Counted from the first letter of the stretch, positions 1-6,998 are shown. The stretch: DNA of 12,503 nucleotides from PALSA-505 sp035308365 (GCA_035308365.1 DATGGU010000137.1:1-12503), one strand, 5' to 3'. Program-made: numbers and translations. Notes: generated from the sequence alone by a model not told the origin.

Positions 1-1
1 T

Positions 2-1355
2 TTAGATCCGCAATACGGCCACGGGCAAGCCAGTCATCGGTAAACGCTTCGGTCCGGTGCGCCAGCGCCCGCCCCTACCGAGGGGCCGCTGTCGCGTGCG
101 TAAGCGACGAGGGCTGGCCGGAAGTAGCGGGCGCACCTGGCTGACATCCCGCGCGTTGTCCAGCACGATGAGCACCTGCCGGTCGGCGAGCACGCTGCGA
201 TACAGCGCCGCCAGGCCATCGGCCGTCGAGGGGATCCGCTCCCGGGGAACACCGAGAGCTTCAAGGAAGGTGTGCAGCACCTCGATCGGGTCTGCGGGCG
301 TTCCGGTGGGGTCGAACCCGCGCAGGTTGACATACAGCTGGCCGCCGGGGAACCGGTCAGCGACCTGATGTGCCCAGTGCAGCGCCAGAGCGGTCTTGCC
401 GATCCCCGCGGTGCCGTTGATGGCCGAGATCACCACGGTCCCGCCCCGCCCATTGCCGGCCTTGCCCACAAGCGCGCCGAGTTGCTGTAGCTGCGCATCC
501 CTGCCCACGAAGTCCGCTGTCACGGCGGGCAGCTGACGTGGCACGGGGAAGGCGGGATGCGAGCCGGCTCCATCAGCACCGGCCAGGGCCGGGTCGCCGG
601 CCAGAATCCGCTGATACAACCGCTGGGCCATGTGCCCGGGTTCGACGCCGAGCTCTTCCGTCAGGATCGCGCGCAGATCCTGGAACGCCTGCAGCGCGTC
701 GCCCCGGCGGCCCGCCCGGTACAAGGCCAGCATCAGCAGCTCGCGTAGCCGTTCCCGCAGCGGAAATTCGCGCACCAGCCGGGACAGCTCGCTGATGACC
801 TCAGCCGGACCGCGGTCATTCAGCCCAATCGCGGCATGCATTTCCAGCCCGGCCATATGAAGCTCGGTCAGCCGGACCCGCTCGGTCTCGGCCAGCGGCC
901 CGGTCAGCCCGCCGAACGGCTCGCCCCGCCACAGGCTCAGTGCCGAACGGATCGCCTCGGCCGCGGCCGGCTGGTCCCCCGCGCCGGTAGCAGTCGCGCG
1001 CAACCGCCGAGCGCTCCTCGAAGATCACGACGTCCACCTGGCTGGGATCCCCGTCGAGCTGATACCCGCCATTGACCGACCGCAGCACCGGGTGCTGCTG
1101 GCCCGATGAGCCGCCGGGCCGCAGGGCCCGCCGCAACCGGCTGACGTAGCTGTACACGCAACCGCGGGCATCGCCGGGAGGCTGCTGGCCCCACACGGCG
1201 TCGATGATCGCCGCGAGTGACACCGGCCTGTTGAGCTCAAGCAGCAGTGCCACCAGCACGGTCCGCTGCCTGGCCGAGCCCAGCTCGATTTCGGCTCCGC
1301 TCCGCCACGCCTGTACCGGGCCCAGAACCGAATACCGGATCCCCTCGTCAGACAT
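2..1355 (-). pseudogene. Broken AfsR/SARP-type regulator (winged helix, BTAD, partial NB-ARC)
   Basis: The reverse-strand product starts MSDEGIRYSVLGPVQAW and has the OmpR-like winged helix of SARP regulators (LGSARQRTVLVALLL, AVWGQQPPGDARG, YVSRLRRALRP). At the CGCGCGC run (995-1001) the frame changes. The second frame continues with a normal BTAD domain (ALSLWRGEPFGGL, FPLRERLRELLMLALYRAGR, LGVEPG) and then an NB-ARC ATPase with Walker A GTAGIGKT and Walker B VLIVLDNARD. Restoring one lost GC unit would join the two frames exactly as ...SAVARATATGAG. Similarity to the family stops after LLPASP, about 40 codons before a TAA at 2-4, so the rest of the NB-ARC and any TPR region are missing. 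Intact relatives are usually several hundred residues longer. SARPs normally activate antibiotic or other secondary-metabolite genes. This copy is most likely inactive unless the frameshift is a sequencing error. The first ~115 bases of the window show no recognisable protein in any frame. Confidence 0.85.
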
Positions 1356-1835
1356 GCCCGCCCGTACTCAGCCCGCGCTCTCCGGAGTCTCTGCTAAGCG
1401 CCTAATGCACCAGCATTTCAGCGGCCCGGACACGGATTCAAGCTATTTTCATGATTGCCGCAGCGAACGAAGGCCAGCACCCCAGAGCCGGAAATAGACG
1501 TGATCCTCACGGCAGGGCATTATCCTCGCCAACGTCGCACTACACATCCTGATCTGGGTGTGGACCCATTCGCTCATATCCGGCTCGCAAGGCCAGTATC
1601 AGGTGACCGGACCGTGCTGCGGATGATCGTCCGTTTGGAGGCTGACGGCACATCCTTGTGCACCGGGCATGGCGACCAGGCGGGAACGAAACCTTGGAAG
1701 GCGAAGCCGCCAGTAGACCATGCACTTGCTGAACTTCACCGCGCCCAGCCGTAGATGGCCGGTCCGGGCCGGACCCGGCCGGACATCCAAAGCAACAGCC
1801 TCCGGCCACGTTCGCACAGGTCAGAGGCTGTACAG
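1356..1835. other. 480-bp intergenic region with no supported gene
   Basis: This lies between the start of the SARP-type pseudogene and the end of the arginase-family gene. It should hold the SARP promoter; the stretch around 1430-1460 is relatively AT-rich. Open frames of 70-100 codons exist on both strands but show no family motif, no convincing ribosome binding site and mixed third-base composition. A compact GC-rich hairpin lies at 1761-1775. I see nothing else. Confidence 0.5.
1761..1775 (-). terminator. Possible terminator hairpin after the arginase-family operon
   Basis: GGTCCG-GGC-CGGACC forms a perfect 6-bp stem with a 3-base loop, about 60 bp past the stop codon of the arginase-family gene. 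It sits in a larger run of CCGG-rich inverted sequence. There is no T-tract, so it is at best an actinobacterial-type hairpin terminator. Its position at the operon end is the main argument. Confidence 0.3.
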
Positions 1836-2645
1836 TCAGCGGCCGGCGGGCTCGTGCCATGCCAGGCCGGCGCCGAGCGCTCTGGCGAGCCGGGTGATTG
1901 CCTCGCGAGTGGTCTGGTCGCTGACGTGGTCGGGAAGCCAGGCGCAGGCGACGCAGGCGGCTGTCACGTCGGCGGTGGCGCAGACGGCGGCCAGGCATTC
2001 CTCGATCTGGGTGACGGCGGGTCCGGGGCCCGCGGGGAAGCGCAGGCCGGGCAGTTGCGCGCTGTCGATGACATCCACGTCGATGTGCAGGTAGACCGGT
2101 GTGTGGCCGATCTGGTGGAGGGCGGAGGTGATCGCGGCGGGGTCGGCGGGCACGCGGCGGACCTGGCTGGCGGTCAGGGCGTCGCGCTCGGCGGGGTCGA
2201 GGTCGCGGGCGTCAGCGAGCACGACGCTGGTGTCGGCCACCGGCCGCAGCCCGAGCGCATCGCCGAACAGCTCGGGTGTCCGGCCGGTCAGCATGGCCAG
2301 CGCCATGCCGCCGAGGTAGCCGCTGACCGTGATGGCGGGGGTGTTGAAGTCGCCGTGCGCATCCAGCCACACCACTGCCAGGTCGTGATAACGGCGCTGC
2401 AGCCCGGCCACCGCTCCCAGGGCAGCGGGGCAGTCGCCGGACAGCACTAGCGGCCTGGCGGCCCGCGCCACAGCGTCGGCGACCGCTTGGTGCAGCAGGC
2501 TCATCCGGGCCGGGACGGGGCCGGGCGGGAGGGCCGGGCAGATCGTCTCGGTCGCGTTGGCTGGGATCGGGAAGGCCGGGATGTGCTCATCGAGGTGCCA
2601 GGGTGTCACGATGAGATCCCAGCCGCCGGTACTGCGGTCAGCCAC
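1836..2645 (-). CDS. Divergent arginase/agmatinase-family (ureohydrolase) protein
   Basis: A 269-aa protein of the ureohydrolase superfamily, whose members hydrolyse guanidino or related C-N bonds using a two-manganese centre. Visible motifs are SGDCP (residues 69-73), WLDAHGDFNTP (93-103; D95, H97, D99) and HIDVDVID (187-194; D189, D191). The first metal ligand is unusual: canonical enzymes have GGDHS, but here Cys72 replaces the His. The late catalytic Glu motif is also not evident (VACAWLPDH near 232-240). The fold is clear but true arginase activity is doubtful. The GTG start at 2645 is chosen because it overlaps the gntR stop (GTGGCTGA) and has GAGG six bases upstream. The longer open frame runs back through gntR and is an artefact. 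It is third in an operon with a cyclodeaminase-family gene and gntR, which suggests work on an amino acid or guanidino compound. Substrate unknown. Confidence 0.85.
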   Translation of the reverse strand: MADRSTGGWDLIVTPWHLDEHIPAFPIPANATETICPALPPGPVPARMSLLHQAVADAVARAARPLVLSGDCPAALGAVAGLQRRYHDLAVVWLDAHGDFNTPAITVSGYLGGMALAMLTGRTPELFGDALGLRPVADTSVVLADARDLDPAERDALTASQVRRVPADPAAITSALHQIGHTPVYLHIDVDVIDSAQLPGLRFPAGPGPAVTQIEECLAAVCATADVTAACVACAWLPDHVSDQTTREAITRLARALGAGLAWHEPAGR

Positions 2646-3351
2646 GAGTTGCCTCGCTTTCTTTCCGGTGGGCGAGCAGGCTAAGCAGCCGTTGCAGCTC
2701 GGCGACGCCGGCCTGCAGATGCGCGGTGAGCTGCGCCCGGGCTTGTGCCCGGCTGCCGTGCAGCGCGTCGAGCAGCTGGCGGTGGTCGTCTGCGGTGCGG
2801 CCGAGCTCGCGGCTGGAGCGCTCGGCCAGCGCCAGGGCGAGGCGTTGCTCTTGCTGGAGCTGCTGGTGGAAGCGGCACAGCCGGGGGCTGCCGGTGGCCG
2901 CGACCAGGGTGGCGTGGAAGAGCCGGTCACCGTCGAGCACCGCGGCGACGTCGCCGCGGCCGAAGGCCTGTTCTATCTGTTCAACCAGGCTGGCCAGGTT
3001 TCCGTAGACCGCCGGGTCCCGGTGCCCGGTGAGGGCGTCCACCGCGGCCAGCTCCACCGCGGCGCGGCCAGCGTAGATGTCTGCGGCATCCGGCCCGGTG
3101 ATGTCCGCGACGACGATGCCGCGGTTCATCTGGTAGCGGACCAGGCCCTCGCTGGCGAGGGTCCGCGCGGCCTCGCGGAGGGTACTGCGGGAGACGCCGA
3201 GTTCGGCGGCCAGGGCGGCTTCGCGCAGCGGGATGCCCGGCAACAGCCGGCCGGACAAGATGGCTTGCCGGACGGCGTCGGCGGCCTGCTCGGTGGTGCT
3301 CCGCCGCTGGATGCTCGCGCCCAGGCCGGTGATCGGGCTCGCCACGGTCAC
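2638..3351 (-). CDS. GntR-family regulator, FadR/FCD subfamily
   Basis: A 237-aa regulator. The N-terminal GntR winged helix covers residues ~17-85 (AVRQAILSGRLLPGIPLRE, ELGVSRSTLREAARTLASEGL). An all-helical FCD ligand-binding domain follows (~90-225). The FCD metal site looks intact: D142 and H146 (DRLFH), H190 (DDHRQLLDAL) and H211 (TAHLQ). Such proteins usually bind a small carboxylate or amino-acid-like effector and repress the adjacent catabolic or transport genes. The GTG start overlaps the stop of the upstream cyclodeaminase-family gene (GTGA), with GGGAG just upstream, so translation is probably coupled. The downstream gene overlaps its stop in turn. The likely target is the divergent promoter region at 4338-4425, which has inverted and tandem repeats, so it probably controls both its own operon and the divergent aminotransferase gene (inference). 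Confidence 0.92.
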   Translation of the reverse strand: MTVASPITGLGASIQRRSTTEQAADAVRQAILSGRLLPGIPLREAALAAELGVSRSTLREAARTLASEGLVRYQMNRGIVVADITGPDAADIYAGRAAVELAAVDALTGHRDPAVYGNLASLVEQIEQAFGRGDVAAVLDGDRLFHATLVAATGSPRLCRFHQQLQQEQRLALALAERSSRELGRTADDHRQLLDALHGSRAQARAQLTAHLQAGVAELQRLLSLLAHRKESEATRG

Positions 3352-4337
3352 CAGTCTCCCAGCGGCACGTCCCGGCCGGCACCCTGCTCACCGGCGAGCC
3401 GGACGGCGAGGGCGGCCACCGCAGCGTCCTGAATGCCCAGACCGGTCAGGTCGGCCACGGTCAGCTCATCGTCGGCGGCGCGGCCGGCCAGCCGCCCCGA
3501 TGCCACGGCAGTCAGCTCGCCGTACACCGAGCCCACCTCCAGCAGGCCGGCCTTCAGCGCGTGGTGCAGCTCGCCTGACGCCGCGGCGGCCTCGATGCTG
3601 TCCGGCACGTATTTGCCCGCGGTCACCAGGATCCGCGGGTCCAGCTCCTGCTTGTGCGGCATATCGGAGCCGACCGCTGTCACGTGCGCGCCGCGGGCCA
3701 GCCAGCCGGCTTCGATCAGGGGCCCGGTGCTGCTGGTCGCGGTGATGACCACCTCGGCGCCCTTCACTGCCTCGCGGGCGGTGGCAGCGACCGAGACCGG
3801 TACGCCAGCCGCGGCCATGTCGCGCCGGTACTGCTCGGCAGCTTTGCCGCGGCGGCCCCAGACCGTCACCTGCTCGATCGGGCGCACCTCCAGCAGTGCC
3901 AGCAGCTGGCAGCGGGCCTGCCCGCCGGTGCCGATCACCGCCGCCGACCGCGCGCCGGTCCGGGCCAGCAGGTCAGCGGCAACGGCCCCGGCCGCGGCGG
4001 TCCGCAGCTCGGTGAGCAACCCGCCATCGGCGATCAGCATCCGCAGCGCGCCCGTCATCGCGTCATGCACCATGGTCATCCCACCGCTGACCGGAAGCCC
4101 CAGCCCGGCATTGCGGTAAAACCCGGTCGCGGTCTTGACCGCGAACACCGGCTCGCCGGTCAGGTAAGCACCCTTCACGTGCACCTCGCCGGCCACATCG
4201 GGCAGGTACATCCCGAACGGAGGCGGCATCACCGCGCCGCCCCGGTCTGCCGCGGCGAACGCCTCGCGCACCGCCGCGATCGCGTCCGCCATGCTGACCA
4301 GGCGCCGGACGTCATCGCGGTCAAGGATCCGGACCAT
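3348..4337 (-). CDS. Ornithine cyclodeaminase / mu-crystallin family protein
   Basis: A 329-aa NAD(P)-dependent protein of the OCD/mu-crystallin family. Known members include ornithine cyclodeaminase, alanine dehydrogenase (archaeal type), ketimine and iminosuccinate reductases and SbnB-like amino-acid dehydrogenases. Landmarks are K68 (FAVKTATG), GLPVSGGMTMV (80-90), TELRTAAAGAVAA (109-121, R112 at the substrate-binding position), the Rossmann motif IGTGGQA (135-141), GSDMPHKQELDP (223-234, D225 as the catalytic Asp position) and a C-terminal VADLTGLGIQDAAVA. Length is normal. The ATG at 4337 has a perfect AAGGAGG six bases upstream. It is the first gene of the minus-strand operon, and its stop overlaps the gntR start. 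The chemistry is expected to be reductive or deaminating at an amino-acid C-N bond; the exact substrate cannot be read from sequence. Confidence 0.92.
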   Translation of the reverse strand: MVRILDRDDVRRLVSMADAIAAVREAFAAADRGGAVMPPPFGMYLPDVAGEVHVKGAYLTGEPVFAVKTATGFYRNAGLGLPVSGGMTMVHDAMTGALRMLIADGGLLTELRTAAAGAVAADLLARTGARSAAVIGTGGQARCQLLALLEVRPIEQVTVWGRRGKAAEQYRRDMAAAGVPVSVAATAREAVKGAEVVITATSSTGPLIEAGWLARGAHVTAVGSDMPHKQELDPRILVTAGKYVPDSIEAAAASGELHHALKAGLLEVGSVYGELTAVASGRLAGRAADDELTVADLTGLGIQDAAVAALAVRLAGEQGAGRDVPLGDW

Positions 4338-4343
4338 CCCGCT

Positions 4344-4350
4344 CCTCCTT
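4344..4350 (-). promoter_or_regulatory. Strong Shine-Dalgarno of the cyclodeaminase-family gene
   Basis: AAGGAGG on the minus strand with a 6-nt spacer to the ATG at 4337. It fixes the start of this operon's first gene and indicates strong translation initiation. Confidence 0.85.
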
Positions 4351-4373
4351 GAAGCCTGGCCGACCGTGCACTA

Positions 4374-4410
4374 GATTGCCATATTGTCCGGCAATCCGGC
4401 AATCCGGCAA
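4374..4410. promoter_or_regulatory. Candidate GntR operator: inverted repeat plus three tandem 8-bp repeats
   Basis: In the 88-bp spacer between the divergent cyclodeaminase-family and aminotransferase genes, GATTGCC (4374-4380) and GGCAATC (4390-4396) form a perfect 7-bp inverted repeat with a 9-bp spacer. A nested dyad ATTG-TCCGG-CAAT lies at 4383-4395. Overlapping these, TCCGGCAA occurs three times head to tail with no mismatch (4387-4394, 4395-4402, 4403-4410). The repeats end 15 bp before the aminotransferase ATG, so a bound protein would block its ribosome-binding or promoter region. Assignment to the GntR protein encoded in the same locus is inference from position and symmetry. Confidence 0.55.
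4387..4410 (+). repeat. Three perfect tandem copies of TCCGGCAA
   Basis: Direct reading gives three adjacent identical 8-bp units. The array is too short for a CRISPR. It is either an operator array or a small slippage expansion in the divergent control region. Confidence 0.9.
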
Positions 4411-4425
4411 GAAGGCGGTGAGGTT

Positions 4426-5577
4426 ATGTCCGTGCCCGGGCTGCGCCGCGAGGACTTCCCCGTGCTGGACCGGCTCACCTACCTCAACACCGCCTCCGCC
4501 GGCCTGGTGCCAGCCTCGGTCGTAACCCCCGCGCACAGATTCGAGCTCGATCTGGCGCAGGCCGGGACCACCGGCATGGACGAGGAAACCGAGATCGGCA
4601 TCCTGGACGACGCCCGCCACGGCGCCGCGGCACTGCTGCGCGCCAGCCCTGACACGATCGCGATCGCCACCAGCTTCACCGAGGCCCTGAACCAGGTGGC
4701 CTGGTGGCTGCGCCCCGGCCGCGGCCAGAACATCGTGTCCTCGGAGGCGGACTTCCCCAGCGTCACCTACCCCTGGCACCGTATCGCCGAGGACACCGGC
4801 TGCCAGGTCCGGCTCGTCGGCGTGCTGGATGATCCGGACAGCTTCGACGTGAACAAGATCGCCGGCAGCGTGGACGGCGCCACCGCGGCCATCTGCATCA
4901 GCCATATCCAGTACCTCACCGGCCATCTGCTCGAGCTGGGCGAGCTCGCGGCGCTGGCGCACGACAACGGGGCGCTCCTGATCGTGGACGCGACCCAGTC
5001 CGCCGGGCAGGTGCCGATCGACGTGACCGCCTCCGGCGTGGACGTCCTCATCTCCGGGTCCTACAAGTGGCTGTGCAGCACCTTCGGCGCCGCCGTCTGC
5101 TATCTCAGCCCCGCCCTGCTCACCGAATTCCGGCCGCCGCTGACGGGCTGGCGCAGCACCGAGCACCCCTACTCCCTCGACGCCCGGTGGCTTCCCCTGG
5201 CCGCCACCGCACGGCGGATGGAGTACTCCACCATGTCCTACGCCGCGGCGATCGCGCTCGGCCGCGCCATCGGCTACATCTCCGGCCTGTGCCTGGCTGA
5301 GGTCGCCGCTCACAACCGCGAGCTCGCCAGCCAGCTCGCCGACGGGCTGACCCAGCGCGGCGCCCGACTGCTTACGCCACGCGACCCCGCCCGCCGGGCC
5401 GGCATCATCACCGCCCGCTTCCCCGGCCACGACGGCGAGGCCATCGCCGCCGCGCTCACCCAGCGCGGCGTGATCGTCTCCCCACGCGTCGGCTCGACGC
5501 GCTTCTCCATGCACTTCTACAACAGCAGCGAAGATGTCGGCCACGCCCTGGCGACCCTGGACGAGGTGCTGCGATGA
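4426..5577 (+). CDS. Class V aminotransferase-fold PLP-dependent enzyme
   Basis: A 383-aa fold-type I PLP enzyme of the class V group (cysteine desulfurase, isopenicillin N epimerase-like, kynureninase relatives). It opens with the usual YLNTASAGLVP. H160 (ICISH) lies in the PLP-stacking region. D188 and Q191 (LLIVDATQSAG) bind the cofactor, and K214 in SGSYKWLCSTFG is the Schiff-base lysine. The C-terminal domain closes with GVIVSPRVGSTRFSMHFYNSSEDV, split here as GVIVSPRVG and RFSMHFYN. Length is normal. The ATG at 4426 was chosen over an in-frame TTG at 4384 because it follows GGTGAGG and begins at the conserved N-terminus; the TTG lies in the operator repeats. There is no obvious desulfurase catalytic Cys loop, so a lyase, epimerase or transaminase role is as likely. 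It is divergent from the cyclodeaminase/gntR/arginase-like operon and probably part of the same pathway. Confidence 0.9.
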   Translation: MSVPGLRREDFPVLDRLTYLNTASAGLVPASVVTPAHRFELDLAQAGTTGMDEETEIGILDDARHGAAALLRASPDTIAIATSFTEALNQVAWWLRPGRGQNIVSSEADFPSVTYPWHRIAEDTGCQVRLVGVLDDPDSFDVNKIAGSVDGATAAICISHIQYLTGHLLELGELAALAHDNGALLIVDATQSAGQVPIDVTASGVDVLISGSYKWLCSTFGAAVCYLSPALLTEFRPPLTGWRSTEHPYSLDARWLPLAATARRMEYSTMSYAAAIALGRAIGYISGLCLAEVAAHNRELASQLADGLTQRGARLLTPRDPARRAGIITARFPGHDGEAIAAALTQRGVIVSPRVGSTRFSMHFYNSSEDVGHALATLDEVLR

Positions 5578-6139
5578 TCGCGGCCTGGGTGATCGTGAAT
5601 ACGAAGGCCAGGCCGAAGAACAGCTCAAGCGGACGGGCGGACTCCGCCCCGGGTACCTCGGCCACCTTATTCGGGCTGCCCGCTCGATCAGGCCGGCCTG
5701 CATGCCGGTTTTTGTGATCCACCGGCAGGACGATCAGGCGGTGCCCGCATCGGATGGACGGTACCTGGCCGAGCACATTTCCGGCGCCGAGTATGCCGAA
5801 CTGCCGGGACAGGACCACACCTTGTACGTCGGTGACCAGCGGGCCGTGCACTCCACCGTCATTGGGTTCCTCGACCGCACCGTGGCCGGCGGCGCGATGC
5901 GGGCAGTGCTCCGTCGCGCTGACCGGAGGAACGCGGCCGGGACCGGCTGGGATGCTCTGACACCGGTGGAGCGTGAGGTCGCTGCTTTGGTCGCCGCCGA
6001 CCTGACCAACAGCCAGGCCGCCGCCCGGCTGCGCCTGTCACCGCATACCGTCGATGGCCGCCTGCGCCGCGGGTTCGCCAAGCTCGGTGTGAATACCCGG
6101 GTAGAGCTGACAGCCGAGTACACGCGCGTGACCGGCTGA
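5534..6139 (+). CDS. 5'-truncated alpha/beta-hydrolase-LuxR regulator fragment
   Basis: The frame encodes the last part of an alpha/beta-hydrolase followed by a LuxR-type helix-turn-helix. The hydrolase part shows the acid loop PVFVIHRQDDQAVP and the histidine loop ELPGQDHTLYVGDQ. The helix-turn-helix is ALTPVEREVAALVA...NSQAAARLRLSPHTVDGRLRRGFAKLGV. The N-terminal two-thirds of the hydrolase, including the nucleophile Ser elbow, is absent. Recognisable similarity starts only around 5620-5700. The farthest ATG (5534) lies inside the aminotransferase 3' end and the only internal ATG with sense is at 5702, neither with a good Shine-Dalgarno. I therefore read it as a gene that lost its 5' end next to the aminotransferase. 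A small functional LuxR-like protein from 5702 (about 145 aa) cannot be excluded. If made, it would be a DNA-binding protein without a complete sensor. Confidence 0.6.
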   Translation: MSATPWRPWTRCCDDRGLGDREYEGQAEEQLKRTGGLRPGYLGHLIRAARSIRPACMPVFVIHRQDDQAVPASDGRYLAEHISGAEYAELPGQDHTLYVGDQRAVHSTVIGFLDRTVAGGAMRAVLRRADRRNAAGTGWDALTPVEREVAALVAADLTNSQAAARLRLSPHTVDGRLRRGFAKLGVNTRVELTAEYTRVTG

Positions 6140-6146
6140 GCCGGTC
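6130..6146 (+). terminator. Perfect hairpin whose loop is the LuxR-like stop codon
   Basis: GACCGGC-TGA-GCCGGTC is a perfect 7-bp stem, and the three loop bases are exactly the stop codon of the LuxR-like frame. No T-tract follows. It may act as a terminator between this gene and the convergent tetR gene, or be a chance GC-rich dyad. Confidence 0.35.
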
Positions 6147-6273
6147 CGGCGGCGCTCTGCCGCGAATTCCGTACGCGATCACGTCTGCCAGCGGCCGGCT
6201 GCGCGGGAGTAGACCTCTAAGCCGAGGCCAGTAAGCGGGGGCAGGTTGGAGAGTACAGGTGGGCACGGTTGGG

Positions 6274-6939
6274 TCAGTCTGCCTCACCGGCGGTTGCAGC
6301 GGGCTTGGCAGCGTAGTCATACAGGCCCTGCTCCAGCAGGTCGAAGGCACCGGCAGTGAGTTTGCGGACCTCAGCAGCCAGCCCGGCGGGGTCATCGCCG
6401 CCGAGAACCCGGGAGCGCACGTAGTCCAGCAGCGCCCGGTGCACCCCGATCAGCGCGTGCGCTGCTACCTGGGGGCGCAGGTCATCAGAAGCCGCGCCGG
6501 TGTCGGCGGCCAGCACGCCGACGAGGACGCTGGCCGCCTGGCCGAGGGCCTGCTGCTCGCGGGCGAGCAGGGCCGGGCTGGCGGCGATCAGCTGGTTGAC
6601 TGTGCGGAGCCGGTCCAGCGCCTGGGCATCGCCCGCCTCGGCCTGGGCGAGCAGGCCGCCCTCGGCTAGCAGGGCACGGCGGAACGCAGCCAGCGCCGGC
6701 TCGCCCGGCGGCCGGTTGGCGACCGCCTCGGCCAGCCGCGCCCCGAACGCTTCCAGCCGCCAGTAGAAGATGTCTTCCTTGGTGCGGAAGTAGTTGTACA
6801 CGGTCGCCTCGGCGACCTGCGCCTCCCGCGCCACTTCGGCGACGCTGACCTGGTCGAATCCCTGGTCGGCGAACAGCCGCCACGCGGTGTCGGCGATGAG
6901 CTGCCGGGTCTGTTCCTTCTTCAGCTCGCGCAGCCCCAT
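6274..6939 (-). CDS. TetR-family repressor of the adjacent DHA2 exporter
   Basis: A 221-aa TetR/AcrR-type regulator. The N-terminal helix-turn-helix occupies residues ~10-56 (TRQLIADTAWRLFADQGFDQ, SVAEVAREAQVAEATVYNYF, RTKEDIFYWR), a textbook match. The rest is a helical, alanine-rich ligand-binding and dimerisation domain typical of drug-sensing members, without a recognisable subfamily signature. The ATG at 6939 is preceded by GAAAGGGG. It is transcribed away from the exporter gene across an 88-bp spacer carrying two dyads (6968-6981 and 6985-6998). This is the classic layout for a repressor controlling itself and an efflux pump. The inducer is probably a substrate of the pump (inference). 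Confidence 0.93.
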   Translation of the reverse strand: MGLRELKKEQTRQLIADTAWRLFADQGFDQVSVAEVAREAQVAEATVYNYFRTKEDIFYWRLEAFGARLAEAVANRPPGEPALAAFRRALLAEGGLLAQAEAGDAQALDRLRTVNQLIAASPALLAREQQALGQAASVLVGVLAADTGAASDDLRPQVAAHALIGVHRALLDYVRSRVLGGDDPAGLAAEVRKLTAGAFDLLEQGLYDYAAKPAATAGEAD

Positions 6940-6967
6940 AGCCGGCCCCTTTCGAAAAATACTCTTG

Positions 6968-6998
6968 CTCTAAGTTTAGTCATCCTCTATGTTTAGAG
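6968..6998. promoter_or_regulatory. Duplicated TetR operator dyads in the divergent promoter
   Basis: Two 14-bp elements, CTCTAAGTTTAGTC (6968-6981) and CTCTATGTTTAGAG (6985-6998), share the pattern CTCTAWGTTTAG. The second is a perfect CTCTA-TGTT-TAGAG dyad; the first deviates at the last two bases. Centres are 17 bp apart. A TATAAC at 6999-7004 is a good -10 for the exporter gene, so the dyads cover the -35 to -10 zone. The sequence is conspicuously AT-rich for this genome. Binding by the adjacent TetR protein is inferred. Confidence 0.7.

Noticed and set aside
1455..1754. 99-codon plus-strand frame in the 480-bp gap
   Set aside because: No Shine-Dalgarno, mixed third-base composition and no recognisable motif.
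1755..2450. 231-codon plus-strand open frame
   Set aside because: It is antisense to the arginase-family gene and has only low-complexity Gly/Ala/Val composition.
2646..2930. N-terminal extension of the arginase-family protein
   Set aside because: It overlaps the GntR gene in another frame; the GTG at 2645 has its own Shine-Dalgarno and overlaps the gntR stop.
2557..3432. 291-codon plus-strand open frame
   Set aside because: It is antisense to the GntR gene, which has clear DNA-binding and FCD metal motifs.
4387..4410. Tandem repeats as a CRISPR array
   Set aside because: The units are 8 bp with no spacers and no cas genes nearby.
4321..5703. 460-codon open frame on the minus strand
   Set aside because: It is antisense to the class V PLP enzyme, Gly/Gln/Arg-rich without motifs; the plus-strand product carries the full set of PLP residues.
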